A DNA stretch of 64,000 nt, taken from Terriglobus sp. RCC_193. Lineage in GTDB: Bacteria; Acidobacteriota; Terriglobia; Terriglobales; Acidobacteriaceae. The stretch covers positions 558,001 through 622,000 of the forward strand of contig NZ_JBFUPK010000001.1 of assembly GCF_041355105.1 (NCBI RefSeq), written 5' to 3'. Shown piece by piece: positions 54,801 through 62,289 of the stretch. The position numbers were made by a program, and so were the translations under genes. The notes beneath the pieces were generated by a model. It was not told where the DNA came from. It did not search any database and saw only the letters and a program-made list of their open reading frames with translations. How positions within the stretch are numbered: the first letter of the stretch is position 1; the number at the start of each line of letters is the position of its first letter.

Positions 54801-55744
54801 GCCTTGGCCGCCTGGCGCTTCAGCGAAGCCATCTGTCGCGTCACTTCGTCGAAGATGTCATCCACGCGTGCCAGGTTCTGTTTGCTGGCTTCCAGGCGCA
54901 GTTCCGCAAGACGCTTCTTCGTCTTGAAACGCGTAATGCCTGCGGCCTCTTCCAGGATGGAGCGGCGATCGAGCGGCTTAGAAGACAGCAACTGTCCAAT
55001 GCGCTCCTGCCCAATGATGGCGTAGTTTTCGCCAGACAAACCTGTGCCGAAGAAGATGTCCTGGATGTCGCGCAGACGGCAGATTTTGCCATTCAGCAGA
55101 TACTCCGATTCACCCGAACGGAACAGTCGCCGCGTGATCGTGACTTCACCGGCACGCACCGGTGCGCGATTGAATTTGCGGCGGCGAATCTTCAGAACGA
55201 CAGGAGCAACGGGTTCGCCGTTTTCGTCGGTGGTGACGCTCTGCGGAGCATCCACTTCAATTTCTTCCGATTCTTCACCCAGGGGAATCGGTCCGGGCTG
55301 CGCTTCGGCAATGGCTGCGGCGGTGTCGGCGGAGCGGACGTCGCGTTCGCTTTGCTCGTCCCAGTCGCTCAGTTCTGCAGGACGATTGCTCGCAGATGCA
55401 ATGTTGATGGCATCGCTGCTGTCGCTGGCGTCGTACACATCGGGGTCAACCAGTGTGAGCGATACTTCGGCCATGCCGGTCGGCTTGCGGTCACGCGTTC
55501 CGGCAAAGATGACGTCTTCCATCTTGATACCGCGGAGGCTCTTGGCGCTCTGTTCGCCCAGCACCCAGGTGATGGCGTCGGAGATATTCGATTTGCCGCA
55601 GCCATTGGGACCCACGATGGCGGCAATGCCATTCCCGCTGAGCTGAACGTCCGTGCGGTCGCAGAACGACTTGAAACCGAGGATCTGAACGCGCTTGAGC
55701 TTGAGCAAAAGGGAACCTCCAACATCCGCCTCTTTGGACGGCAT
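51851..55744 (-). CDS. smc: Chromosome partition protein Smc
   Basis: 1297 residues from ATG at 55744; a TTG at 55708 with GGAGG seven bases upstream matches the usual family N-terminus and may be the true start. Smc dimers with ScpAB condense and segregate chromosomes. Walker A at 45-52 (GPNGCGKS), two very long coiled coils, a hinge in the centre (around VAPVGTLAEFLEVEDEYSNV), and the C-terminal head with LLSGGEKALTALSLL and Walker B FCVLDEVDAPLDE. Unusual: between MAEVSLTLVD (about 100) and AGEVTITRRLFRSGESEY (about 199) there is an acidic Ser/Ala/Glu-rich insertion of about 90 residues, where most Smc proteins have 15-25. Confidence 0.95.
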   Translation of the reverse strand: MPSKEADVGGSLLLKLKRVQILGFKSFCDRTDVQLSGNGIAAIVGPNGCGKSNISDAITWVLGEQSAKSLRGIKMEDVIFAGTRDRKPTGMAEVSLTLVDPDVYDASDSSDAINIASASNRPAELSDWDEQSERDVRSADTAAAIAEAQPGPIPLGEESEEIEVDAPQSVTTDENGEPVAPVVLKIRRRKFNRAPVRAGEVTITRRLFRSGESEYLLNGKICRLRDIQDIFFGTGLSGENYAIIGQERIGQLLSSKPLDRRSILEEAAGITRFKTKKRLAELRLEASKQNLARVDDIFDEVTRQMASLKRQAAKAERYGQIRDELRGKLRIVLRSRLSQHDEDRNASETTVARLTETIDAQAASLEALDAEHTASVARGYELDEEIRVAQSRTNETRIELERATSRIASNHDRIHDLAARIASGTDELAQLKHQMEALAADREGLQKFLETATADTEEARHTAQDRQQEADEAQAQVNSVDREAQQGRHHSMQLMQRISNVHREEAQAAESLAGLEREAQRLVSESEQAKAELDALGKQRGQVSMSFESVTDRLKRLEAEIAEFRIELSNKRNEEMETRRKGDHLRAEAATLTGRRNSLDALIRDHSYSNDTVKKLFKTNGVSTSVAPVGTLAEFLEVEDEYSNVVDEFLKEELNYIVVKDWNSASAGIGLLKTSVDGRATFLVHEENASAYTAGMASRVSSDLRGARPLKDCIKVLNGFGRSLEVILPKLREGYIAPDSETARELAVQNPEAFFLSPTGETFHNVTVTGGKARAEGPLALKRELREIQTKLESVQAELSQSEVGVASLTRDIQELQQTIEVKSNERRDAEREAANSGAALRQMESEAARIERRLADWSLHTERNRDARAQRQELIERKQAESAQLTAEREAIEVRINEAMLRTDDLRRAREEAQSAAAAAAAALAGLEERRRNASSNFEQNERMRNTTQQRIHHLEGQNAGAAAEQARREEETIALQAQQEELTAQREQLNAEANRLTAEASSLRAQIAEKNNTLRTLRTEIEGLREQRATLQAKIARLSSEIEHLEAQSLNDLNVPAEELRADTTIEAITSEALDAAEEDTRSLKGKLEAMGPVNMMALEEFAEAEQRHGFLETQRKDLLDAIDNTQNSIKEIDEISKTKFDEAFAIINKNFSDMFLKLFGGGQATMKLTDESNSAESGIDLIASPPGKKMQNVLLLSGGEKALTALSLLVGIFQFQPSPFCVLDEVDAPLDETNVGRFARLIHEMSKETQFVVITHHKRTMSEADVIYGVTMQEPGVSKIVSVNLNKAERRAVA

Positions 55745-56111
55745 TCCTGTTTGACTTGAGGCTATGCGTCCGCGGAGGCAGAATCAAGCCAGGTACAGGG
55801 TCTATCTTGTGGATAAGGCGTCCCTAAACCCAATGGGCAGGGGTGGCCGTGTACATCTGGCGCACTTCGGCTTGTGAACGAAATTCCCTTGCGAAATCAT
55901 TGAAAACAGAAGAAAGGCTCCAATGGCAGTTCGATAATCGGCGTTTTGCTGCGTCAAAATAGGCGAGGAGCAAGGCTTGTTAAAAGAGGGTTCTTCAGAA
56001 TACATACCCACACCTGATACATTGCTTGCATCTATTCAAGCTTGTGCGACCCACAGAAGCACGGTAGTGCTCTGAATGAATACAGATCGAAAAGAGAACA
56101 GGGAGAGTTCG
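55745..56111. other. Intergenic region between smc and the TPR exported protein
   Basis: 367 bases with no convincing gene on either strand. Short open frames are without ribosome-binding sites or family character. A weak promoter-like pair (TTGTTA at 55977-55982 and an A/T-rich AATACAT about 17 bases later) could drive the gene at 56112. A purine-rich AGGGAGAG lies directly before that start. Confidence 0.4.
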
Positions 56112-57404
56112 ATGAAGAAGGCGTTTCTTGCCTCGATGCTGGCAGTTTCCTGCGTTTCCGCAGTAGCTGTGACACCGATATTTGCCCAGGCAGCACAGGG
56201 ACCTCAACTCTCGCAGGACGAATACGCGGATTACCAGAAGGTGATCACGGCTACCGACGGTGCCACCAAGGCCGCGGCTGCTGAGGCGTTCCTGACGAAG
56301 TATCCTGCGTCCACGGTGAAGGGGACCGTGCTGGAACAGTTGCTGGCTGGTTATGCCGCTGCAAACAATGCGCCGAAGGCGCTGGATGCTGCGGATCGTC
56401 TGCTGGCTGTTGACCCTAACAACATTCGCGCTCTGGCGCTGAAAACCAGCCTTTTGAAGGCGCAGGGCGATGCTGCAACGGATGTTGCTGCCAAGCAGGC
56501 TGCCTATGACAAGGCTGCCGATGCTGCCAGCAAGGGGCTGAAGGTGACCAAGCCCGCTGCTGTTTCCGATGCCGATTGGACCGCCATCACCAAGCAGGTA
56601 ACGCCGTACTTCTATTCAGCTATCGGCATCGATGCGCTGACCAAGAAGGACTCGGCAGGCGCCATTTCTGCCTACACTGCGGAGCTCAAGTCGGTTGATC
56701 CGGCTGTGACCCAGCAGCCTGGTCCCATCCTTCAGGACACCTACTTCCTGGCACAGGCCTATTACACCAGCACCCCGCCGGACTACCTGAACTGCACGTT
56801 CTTCGCAACGCGCACGGCGACATTCGCACCGGACCAGTTCAAGGCACAGTTCCAGCCGCTGGCCACCTACTGCTACAAGAAATTCCACGGTGCTGAGGAT
56901 GGCTATGACGCGGTGAAGACTGCGGCTGCGGCCAGCGTCTTCCCGACGCCGGAGTTTGCCAGCAGCGTTAAGCCGGCTCCCACCCCTGCAGACACTGTGA
57001 AGCAGGTTCTGGACAGCACACCGGATGTCACCAAGCTGGCTCTGGCCGATGTGGAATACATCATCCAGAACGGTACGCCGGATCAGGCACAGAAGGTGTT
57101 TGACGGCTTCAAGGGCAAGGAAACCAAGGTTCCGGGTAAGGTTGTCAGCATCACCGACACCAGCCTGCAGCTTGCCGTTTCCGATGATGCGAAGCAGGCC
57201 AACCCGCTGGTTGCCGACTTCACCATCACGCTGAAGGAAGCGCCGAAGACAGCTCCCGCTGCCGGTTCGGATGTCAACGTGATTGCCACTTTTGACTCGT
57301 ACACGCAGAAGCCCCTCATGATCACCATGACGGGTGGAGAGATCGAGACAAAGGCCGCTCCCAAGCCGGCTCCGGCGCACAAGCCCGCTCCGCGTCGCCG
57401 CTAG
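56112..57404 (+). CDS. Exported TPR-like protein of unknown function
   Basis: 430 residues from the ATG at 56112 (AGGGAGAG ahead); an in-frame ATG at 56076 would bury the signal peptide. Sec signal: MKKAFLASMLAVSCVSAVAV with cleavage near PIFAQA. TPR-like helices fill the first half (LEQLLAGYAAANNAPKALDA, RLLAVDPNNIRALALKTSLL). A later beta-rich section (GKVVSITDTSLQLAVSDDAK) follows, and the tail is Ala/Pro/Lys (AAPKPAPAHKPAPRRR). Likely periplasmic or envelope-bound. Lysine and alanine bias is high. Related exported proteins are known to me only as uncharacterised. Confidence 0.8.
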   Translation: MKKAFLASMLAVSCVSAVAVTPIFAQAAQGPQLSQDEYADYQKVITATDGATKAAAAEAFLTKYPASTVKGTVLEQLLAGYAAANNAPKALDAADRLLAVDPNNIRALALKTSLLKAQGDAATDVAAKQAAYDKAADAASKGLKVTKPAAVSDADWTAITKQVTPYFYSAIGIDALTKKDSAGAISAYTAELKSVDPAVTQQPGPILQDTYFLAQAYYTSTPPDYLNCTFFATRTATFAPDQFKAQFQPLATYCYKKFHGAEDGYDAVKTAAAASVFPTPEFASSVKPAPTPADTVKQVLDSTPDVTKLALADVEYIIQNGTPDQAQKVFDGFKGKETKVPGKVVSITDTSLQLAVSDDAKQANPLVADFTITLKEAPKTAPAAGSDVNVIATFDSYTQKPLMITMTGGEIETKAAPKPAPAHKPAPRRR

Positions 57405-57426
57405 AACGTATTACAGCAGAATCAGC

Positions 57427-57450
57427 AGAGGCAGCCCGCGGGCTGCCTCT
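57427..57450 (+). terminator. Perfect 24-bp palindrome after the TPR protein
   Basis: AGAGGCAGCCCG is followed directly by its exact complement. The hairpin starts 23 bases after the stop codon and is followed by CGCTGTTTGG, so it is a likely transcription terminator or 3' stabiliser. The next start lies 26 bases further. Confidence 0.65.
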
Positions 57451-57475
57451 CGCTGTTTGGAACAGAAGGGATTTT

Positions 57476-57808
57476 ATGACAGCCAATCGCACAACGAACG
57501 TGCTGCTCGGCCTGATTGCGGCGTCACTCATGGTGCTTGCTGCGCGGCCTTACATCGCACCGGCGACCGTTCATGCGGACGCCAACTCATGGGATCCCCT
57601 ATACGTGGAGCCGAGCGTCTACATGCTTCGTGTACCCAAAGGAGGAGGCCAGGTGCTGGGTAAGGTCGTGGTCAACCTGCGCACGGGCAATGTGTATGGT
57701 TACCCGACCACAACGTCTGACCCATACCCCTCCACGCCTCTCGAGAACAAGCCGCAGGTATCCCATGCCATTCCGCTAGGACGGTTTGCGATGGAAGAGG
57801 CCCGCTGA
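57476..57808 (+). CDS. Small exported or anchored protein, unknown function
   Basis: 110 residues. An N-terminal hydrophobic segment (VLLGLIAASLMVLAA, about 9-23) followed by a short secreted part with the pattern YVEPSVYMLRVPKGGGQVLG and VVVNLRTGNVYGYP. The ATG follows GAAGGGA. It could be a surface or periplasmic protein. No family is recognised. Its stop is immediately adjacent to the stop of the convergent phosphoesterase. Confidence 0.7.
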   Translation: MTANRTTNVLLGLIAASLMVLAARPYIAPATVHADANSWDPLYVEPSVYMLRVPKGGGQVLGKVVVNLRTGNVYGYPTTTSDPYPSTPLENKPQVSHAIPLGRFAMEEAR

Positions 57809-58603
57809 TCATTCACCCAGCAGGATGCGACGGATGCCATAGGCACGGCCTGTGATACCGTCGCATTCGACCAGGGTCGCGGCCATCTTGGGGTTCCCTT
57901 TGGCTGCCTCAAATTTCGCAGGCTGGCCTGTCAGAAAGCGGTTGATCACAGCCTCGCGCTCCACGCCAATCACGGAGTCATACGGCCCGCTCATGCCAGC
58001 GTCCGTCTGGTAGGCCGTGCCACCCGGAAGAATGCGTTCGTCAGCCGTTGGAACGTGCGTGTGCGTGCCGATCACGGCGGTAACGCGACCGTCCAGATAC
58101 CATCCCAGCGCAATTTTTTCGCTGGTGGCTTCGGCATGAAAATCGACAAAGATAACGCGACTGCGGATGCTGTTCAGTAGCTCGTCGGCCTTGCGGAACG
58201 GATCATCGTTCTGCGACATGAAGACGCGTCCCTGCAGATTCACCACGGCATACGCCTGTCCGTTCGGCAACGTGCCTTCGTACACGCCAAACCCCGGCGT
58301 CTTCGGTGCGAAATTTGCGGGACGCAGGATGCGGCGCGCACGGTCATGCGAATCCACCGGGACCTTCAGATACTCCAGAATCTCTTTCTTGTCCCAGAAG
58401 TGGTTGCCGGTAGTGATGACATCCGCGCCCAGGTCGAAGAGATCATCGGCAATGGCGGGTGTCAGGCCAAATCCGCCAGCGGCATTTTCGCCATTGATGA
58501 TGCAAAGGTCGACAGCGTTGGATTCAAGCACATGGCCGATGTGCTCGGCGACGATATGGCGGCCGGACGAGCCAAAGACATCGCCCACGAAAAGAATATT
58601 CAC
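57809..58603 (-). CDS. ymdB: YmdB family metallophosphoesterase (2',3'-cAMP phosphodiesterase type)
   Basis: 264 residues, close to the length of YmdB from Bacillus. Metal-binding residues lie in FVGDVFGSSGR (Asp8), INGENAAGG, TTGNHFWDKKE, VDFHAEATSEK and GTHTHVPTADE. These enzymes act on 2',3'-cyclic nucleotides and influence gene expression and biofilm in Bacillus; the physiological role here is unknown. It is encoded alone, 39 bases downstream of the sensor kinase gene on the same strand. Confidence 0.92.
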   Translation of the reverse strand: MNILFVGDVFGSSGRHIVAEHIGHVLESNAVDLCIINGENAAGGFGLTPAIADDLFDLGADVITTGNHFWDKKEILEYLKVPVDSHDRARRILRPANFAPKTPGFGVYEGTLPNGQAYAVVNLQGRVFMSQNDDPFRKADELLNSIRSRVIFVDFHAEATSEKIALGWYLDGRVTAVIGTHTHVPTADERILPGGTAYQTDAGMSGPYDSVIGVEREAVINRFLTGQPAKFEAAKGNPKMAATLVECDGITGRAYGIRRILLGE

Positions 58604-58642
58604 ACTGAATAGTGTTGCATCGTAAAGGCAGAAGGAAAAGTC

Positions 58643-60286
58643 CTACGCCACGGACGATGTGAAGGGAAGGAACAGGCGGAAGACGGTGCCACTCGAACCG
58701 GGTTTCTGGCTGCTCCGCAGCCGCAGCACGGCTTCATGCCGATCGACAATCTCCTTGCTCACCCACAGGCCCAGCCCGTTGCCTTCTTCGCCCTTCGTGG
58801 TGAAGAAGGCATCAAAGAGGCGCTTCTGGACCAGCGGAGCCATCCCGGATCCCGTATCGGCCACCACAATGTAGATGCCTTTACGCTCTTTCCCATCCTG
58901 CCCCTCATGGGAGCGCAGGTAGAGCCGTCCTCCGTTGGCCGGCAGAGCATCAATAGCGTTGGTGATCAGATTGGCCAGCACTTGCCGGATCTCTCCGTCC
59001 AGACAGCGTATCGGCTGAGCAGCACGCCATCGTTCCTGCAGTTGCACGCCATGCTTGAATAGCCGGCCCTGCAAAACGGAGATCACGCTATCAAACAGCT
59101 CCGGAACTGTCACCTGCCGCGGCGCACTGGACTGCTTGTAAAAACGCAGTGTCTGCGCGCTGATCACGGAGACACGTGAGAGCTCCTGTTCGGCAATCTG
59201 AAGATATTGCTGAATCTCTGTGATCGTATCGCTGCGTTGCGCCAGGTAAAGCAGGTTGGTAATGGACTCCAGCGGATTGTTGATCTCGTGTGCGATGGAG
59301 GCTGCGAGTCTGCCTACCGCGGCCAGCTTCTCGTTTTCCAGCAATGCCAGTTCCGCCTGCCGCCTTTCATGAATGTCGACGTTTATGCCGATCATGCGGA
59401 GTGGTGTGCCGTCGTAGGCATAGATAAAGCGGGCCTGTCCATGCAGCCATCGTTGTGTGCCATCGGGCAGGCAGGCGCGAAAATCATAGCCAAAATCCCT
59501 CTGCCGCTCTTGCATGGCGGCGTTGATCTCACTTGTTACCCGTTCGGCATCTTCCGGCACAATGCGCTGGGACCAGTGAATCAGACGGCCTTCAAATGTT
59601 CCTGTAGGCACACCATACAGAGCCTCCAGTTGAGGCGACCACGTAATGCGATCGTCCTGGATGCTCCAGTCGAAAACACCTGCGTGCCCGGCCTCCAGGG
59701 CCATGTTCAGCACCTCACGGGCTTCAACCGCCTGCTTGTCCGCGCGGATGCGGATGATCGACTCCCACACACGATTGGCAACCGTCTGTAGCAGCGCAAT
59801 TTCATCCGCGGTCCAGACGCGTGGCTGCTTGCAGTGCACGGCCATAGCCGCTGTCAGCACGCCGCTGCGCTTGACGGAAACGCAGATCACCGAACGAATT
59901 TCCGGGATGCGGAAGTTCTCGAGCACGGCTTGCGTGCTCCATTCTTCTTCCGAGTCGTAGACCACGTAGGGGTCGCCCGCGCGCATGCATCGCAGGCATT
60001 CCAGCGAAAAATCGTGGAAGGCATAGCGACCCACCATCGACTCCACATCGTTCAGATAGTTGCCGGTCAGGTTAAAGGTGTCTTCGTCTTCCTCCACATC
60101 GGCAAAGGCACAGCGATTCACCCTCAGGAACTCGCCCAGCAGAGTGGCGGCGCGCAGCACGATCTCCTCTGGCGAGAGTAGTCGGCGTGCGGCCTCGTCA
60201 ATCTCCGCCAGCAGGCGCACGCGGTCCAGCAGATGGCTATGTTGCGAGTCGTCGGTCAGCGACGACGAAATCGGGCGAATAGGCAT
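58643..60286 (-). CDS. GAF-PAS sensor histidine kinase (soluble)
   Basis: 547 residues with no TM segment. GAF domain at about 25-180 (LLGEFLRVNRCAFADVEEDE), PAS at about 200-310 (GHAGVFDWSIQDDRITWSPQ, with the PAC-type RMIGINVDIHERRQAE), HisKA with the catalytic His in SIAHEINNPLESITNLLY, and HATPase (LANLITNAIDALPANG, VADTGSGMAP, GNGLGLWVSKE). No response regulator gene is adjacent. The GAF part has Cys residues (NRCAF, LECLRCMRAG) but no full bilin-type Cys/PHY pair. It is divergent from carA. Confidence 0.92.
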   Translation of the reverse strand: MPIRPISSSLTDDSQHSHLLDRVRLLAEIDEAARRLLSPEEIVLRAATLLGEFLRVNRCAFADVEEDEDTFNLTGNYLNDVESMVGRYAFHDFSLECLRCMRAGDPYVVYDSEEEWSTQAVLENFRIPEIRSVICVSVKRSGVLTAAMAVHCKQPRVWTADEIALLQTVANRVWESIIRIRADKQAVEAREVLNMALEAGHAGVFDWSIQDDRITWSPQLEALYGVPTGTFEGRLIHWSQRIVPEDAERVTSEINAAMQERQRDFGYDFRACLPDGTQRWLHGQARFIYAYDGTPLRMIGINVDIHERRQAELALLENEKLAAVGRLAASIAHEINNPLESITNLLYLAQRSDTITEIQQYLQIAEQELSRVSVISAQTLRFYKQSSAPRQVTVPELFDSVISVLQGRLFKHGVQLQERWRAAQPIRCLDGEIRQVLANLITNAIDALPANGGRLYLRSHEGQDGKERKGIYIVVADTGSGMAPLVQKRLFDAFFTTKGEEGNGLGLWVSKEIVDRHEAVLRLRSSQKPGSSGTVFRLFLPFTSSVA

Positions 60287-60387
60287 TGTTCAGAGAGTTT
60301 CTTTTCAACCAGGTTGAATTTATTGAGATGCAGGACTGCCCTTGCCAGATGTGCGGCAGCCCTTCTACGGCAAAAGAACGGGGCGGG

Positions 60388-60417
60388 TTGGGTTCTGACG
60401 CCAAAGACTGTTAGAAT
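60388..60417 (+). promoter_or_regulatory. Candidate sigma-70 promoter of carA
   Basis: TTGGGT and TAGAAT (five of six at -10) with an 18-base spacer, about 30 bases before the carA ATG. It sits in the gap between the divergent sensor kinase and carA genes. Confidence 0.4.
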
Positions 60418-60445
60418 CGATTGAATCCACTCCTTTGGAGAGGCA

Positions 60446-61600
60446 ATGCAAGCCATTTTAGCGCTCGAAGACGGGCGCATCTTCCGCGGAAAAGGCTTCG
60501 GCGCCCCAGCCGAACGCATCGGGGAAGTCGTTTTCAATACTGCATTGACCGGTTACCAGGAGATCTTTACCGATCCCTCCTACGCCGGGCAGATTGTCGT
60601 TCTCACCAATCCACAAATCGGAAACTACGGCACCACGCCGAGCGACGATGAAAGCACCAAACCGTACATTGAAGGTCTCGTCGTACGTGAGTTCTCGCCG
60701 GTGTCATCCAACTGGCGCTCCACGCAGGTCACAGACGAGTACCTGGAAAAGAACAGCGTGCCCGTCATTGCCGATGTGGATACACGCGCCATCGTTCGTC
60801 ATCTCCGTGCCAACGGCGTGATGCGTGGCGTGATCGCCACCTTTGCGAAGGATGCGGTCATCGACACGGACGCTCTGGTAATAAAGGCGCGTTCCATCCC
60901 CAGGATGGACGGCACAGACCTTGCCAGCAAAGTCACCACGAAGCAGACCTACGAATGGTCCGCCGAGACGGAGCGCAACGAAACCGGTGATAAGTTTCTG
61001 CCGGCGTCGATTGATCCTGCGTCGAAGCAGATGCATGTGGTCGCGTATGACTTCGGCATCAAGCAGAACATCCTGCGTATGCTGGCTCGCGAAAACTGCC
61101 GTATCACGGTGGTTCCCGCCACCACGCCCGCAAGCGATGTGCTCGCGCTGAATCCGGATGGAGTCTTCTTCTCCAACGGCCCCGGTGATCCGGAGCCTCT
61201 GGAGTACGCGCAGAAGAACGTGCAGGAGCTGGCAGGGAAGACGCCGATGTTTGGCATCTGCCTTGGTCACCAGATTTTCGGCATCGCGCTCGGCGGCAAG
61301 ACCTACAAGCTGAAGTTCGGTCACCACGGCGCGAACCATCCCATCAAGAACCTGGAAACGGGCAAGGTGGAGATCACGTCGCAGAACCACAACTTCGCTG
61401 TCGATCCGGAATCGCTGGACGGCGGCAAAGTGGCTATCACACACGTAAACCTGAACGACCAGACCGTGGCGGGCCTGAAGCACAAGGAACACCCCATGTT
61501 CAGCGTGCAGTACCACCCCGAAGCCAGCCCCGGGCCACACGATTCGCACTACCTGTTCAAGGACTTCCGGAAGTTGATGGAAGACTGGAATAGGAAATAG
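60446..61600 (+). CDS. carA: Carbamoyl-phosphate synthase small subunit
   Basis: 384 residues, normal size. The N-terminal small-subunit domain ([17 protein letters not shown]) is followed by a class I glutaminase domain: catalytic Cys272 in [10 protein letters not shown], and His357/Glu359 in YHPEASPGP. It supplies ammonia to CarB for carbamoyl phosphate used in pyrimidine and arginine synthesis. The ATG has TTTGGAGAGG upstream. It would normally be followed by carB, but here a RAYT element is inserted, leaving 689 bases between the two. Confidence 0.97.
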   Translation: MQAILALEDGRIFRGKGFGAPAERIGEVVFNTALTGYQEIFTDPSYAGQIVVLTNPQIGNYGTTPSDDESTKPYIEGLVVREFSPVSSNWRSTQVTDEYLEKNSVPVIADVDTRAIVRHLRANGVMRGVIATFAKDAVIDTDALVIKARSIPRMDGTDLASKVTTKQTYEWSAETERNETGDKFLPASIDPASKQMHVVAYDFGIKQNILRMLARENCRITVVPATTPASDVLALNPDGVFFSNGPGDPEPLEYAQKNVQELAGKTPMFGICLGHQIFGIALGGKTYKLKFGHHGANHPIKNLETGKVEITSQNHNFAVDPESLDGGKVAITHVNLNDQTVAGLKHKEHPMFSVQYHPEASPGPHDSHYLFKDFRKLMEDWNRK

Positions 61601-61652
61601 AAAATACTCTTCGAGTGGATGAGATGGCTTCATAGCTCGCACGGAGAGAATG

Positions 61653-61684
61653 CTTTGAAGGGGCCCGGCTTTAGCCGGGCCATC
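61653..61684 (+). repeat. Left terminal REP of the RAYT element
   Basis: 32-base unit containing the hairpin GGCCCGGC-TTTA-GCCGGGCC (61662-61681). Apart from one base it is the reverse complement of the unit at 62209-62240. It begins 53 bases after the carA stop. Confidence 0.85.
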
Positions 61685-61702
61685 TATCGAGCAAAACTAT
61701 CA

Positions 61703-61717
61703 AGGGGCTTTAGCCCC
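61703..61717 (+). repeat. Second small REP hairpin, left side
   Basis: AGGGGCTTTAGCCCC gives a GGGGC/GCCCC stem with the same GGCTTTAGCC core as the terminal REP. It lies between the left REP and the RAYT start, as one half of a paired REP unit. Confidence 0.6.
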
Positions 61718-62175
61718 GGAGGGGAGTAGGAGTGAAGCCGAAGAGAGAGCCTGCACGCAACAACCAGCAGACTTACTTCGTGTCGTTTCAAACGGCAGAG
61801 CGCATTCCTCTTTTCCGAAATGAACGATGGTTCTTCCTTCTGCTCAACACGCTCCAGCGTTATAGCGATGAGTTTTTACTCCATGATTACGTGATCATGG
61901 AAGACCATGTTCATCTCCTGCTTACTCCGGCAGGCCCATTAGAGCGCACGCTGCAACTGATCAAAGGCGGCTTTTCCTTTCAGGCAAAGCGGCAGTTCCA
62001 GTGGAAGGCCGATATCTGGCAGCGCGGCTTTACGGATCATCGCATCCGTGATGATCAGGATTACGAAACGCATCTTCGCTATATCCGCCAGAACTTGAAT
62101 TCACTGCGGGAAGCGTTGAGAACGCAGCGAGGGCGATCACGCGATTCTTCCGCGTTCGCTTTGTCGCCGATGCCT

Positions 62176-62192
62176 CAGCGGCTAAAGCCGCT
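62176..62192 (+). repeat. Second small REP hairpin, right side
   Basis: AGCGGCTAAAGCCGCTT forms an AGCGGC/GCCGCT hairpin with the loop TAAA, the complement-type core of the left small REP. It is inside the 3' end of the transposase gene. Confidence 0.6.
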
Positions 62193-62208
62193 TATGAATG
62201 ATTCGGAG

Positions 62209-62240
62209 GATGGCCCGGCTGAAGCCGGGCCCCTTCAAAG
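62209..62240 (+). repeat. Right terminal REP of the RAYT element
   Basis: 32-base unit holding GGCCCGGC-TGAA-GCCGGGCC (62212-62231). It is an inverted copy of the left end (61653-61684) with a single difference in the loop. It lies inside the 3' coding end of the transposase. Confidence 0.85.
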
Positions 62241-62248
62241 CTCATTGT

Positions 62249-62265
62249 CGCCGGTATATCCGGCG
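62249..62265 (+). repeat. Hairpin just before carB
   Basis: CGCCGG and CCGGCG pair perfectly around TATAT. It overlaps the last codons of the transposase frame and lies 25 bases before the carB ATG. It could belong to the original carA-carB gap. Confidence 0.45.
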
Positions 62266-62289
62266 CAAAACAGTTTGTAAGGAAGATAG

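Larger units (their letters stand above)
61732..62280 (+). mobile_element. REP-associated tyrosine transposase (RAYT, Y1_Tnp)
   Basis: 182 residues from a GTG at 61732 with GGAGTAGG ahead. HUH-type single-strand transposase: His59-Val-His61 in EDHVHLLLTP as metal site, and a probable catalytic Tyr117 in THLRYIRQNL, with the WQRGFTDHRIRD block that precedes the Tyr helix in RAYTs. These domesticated IS200/IS605 relatives cut and move REP hairpins. The flanking REPs and their inverted ends support that. The last codons (from about residue 148, MPQRLKPLMNDSEDGPAEAG) are encoded by the right-hand REP sequence itself, and the final 13 residues read toward the carB upstream region, so the 3' end may be extended. 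Confidence 0.85.

Noticed and set aside
54725-55759. 344-codon plus-strand frame opposite smc
   Set aside because: It lies over the Smc head domain with strong motifs on the minus strand.
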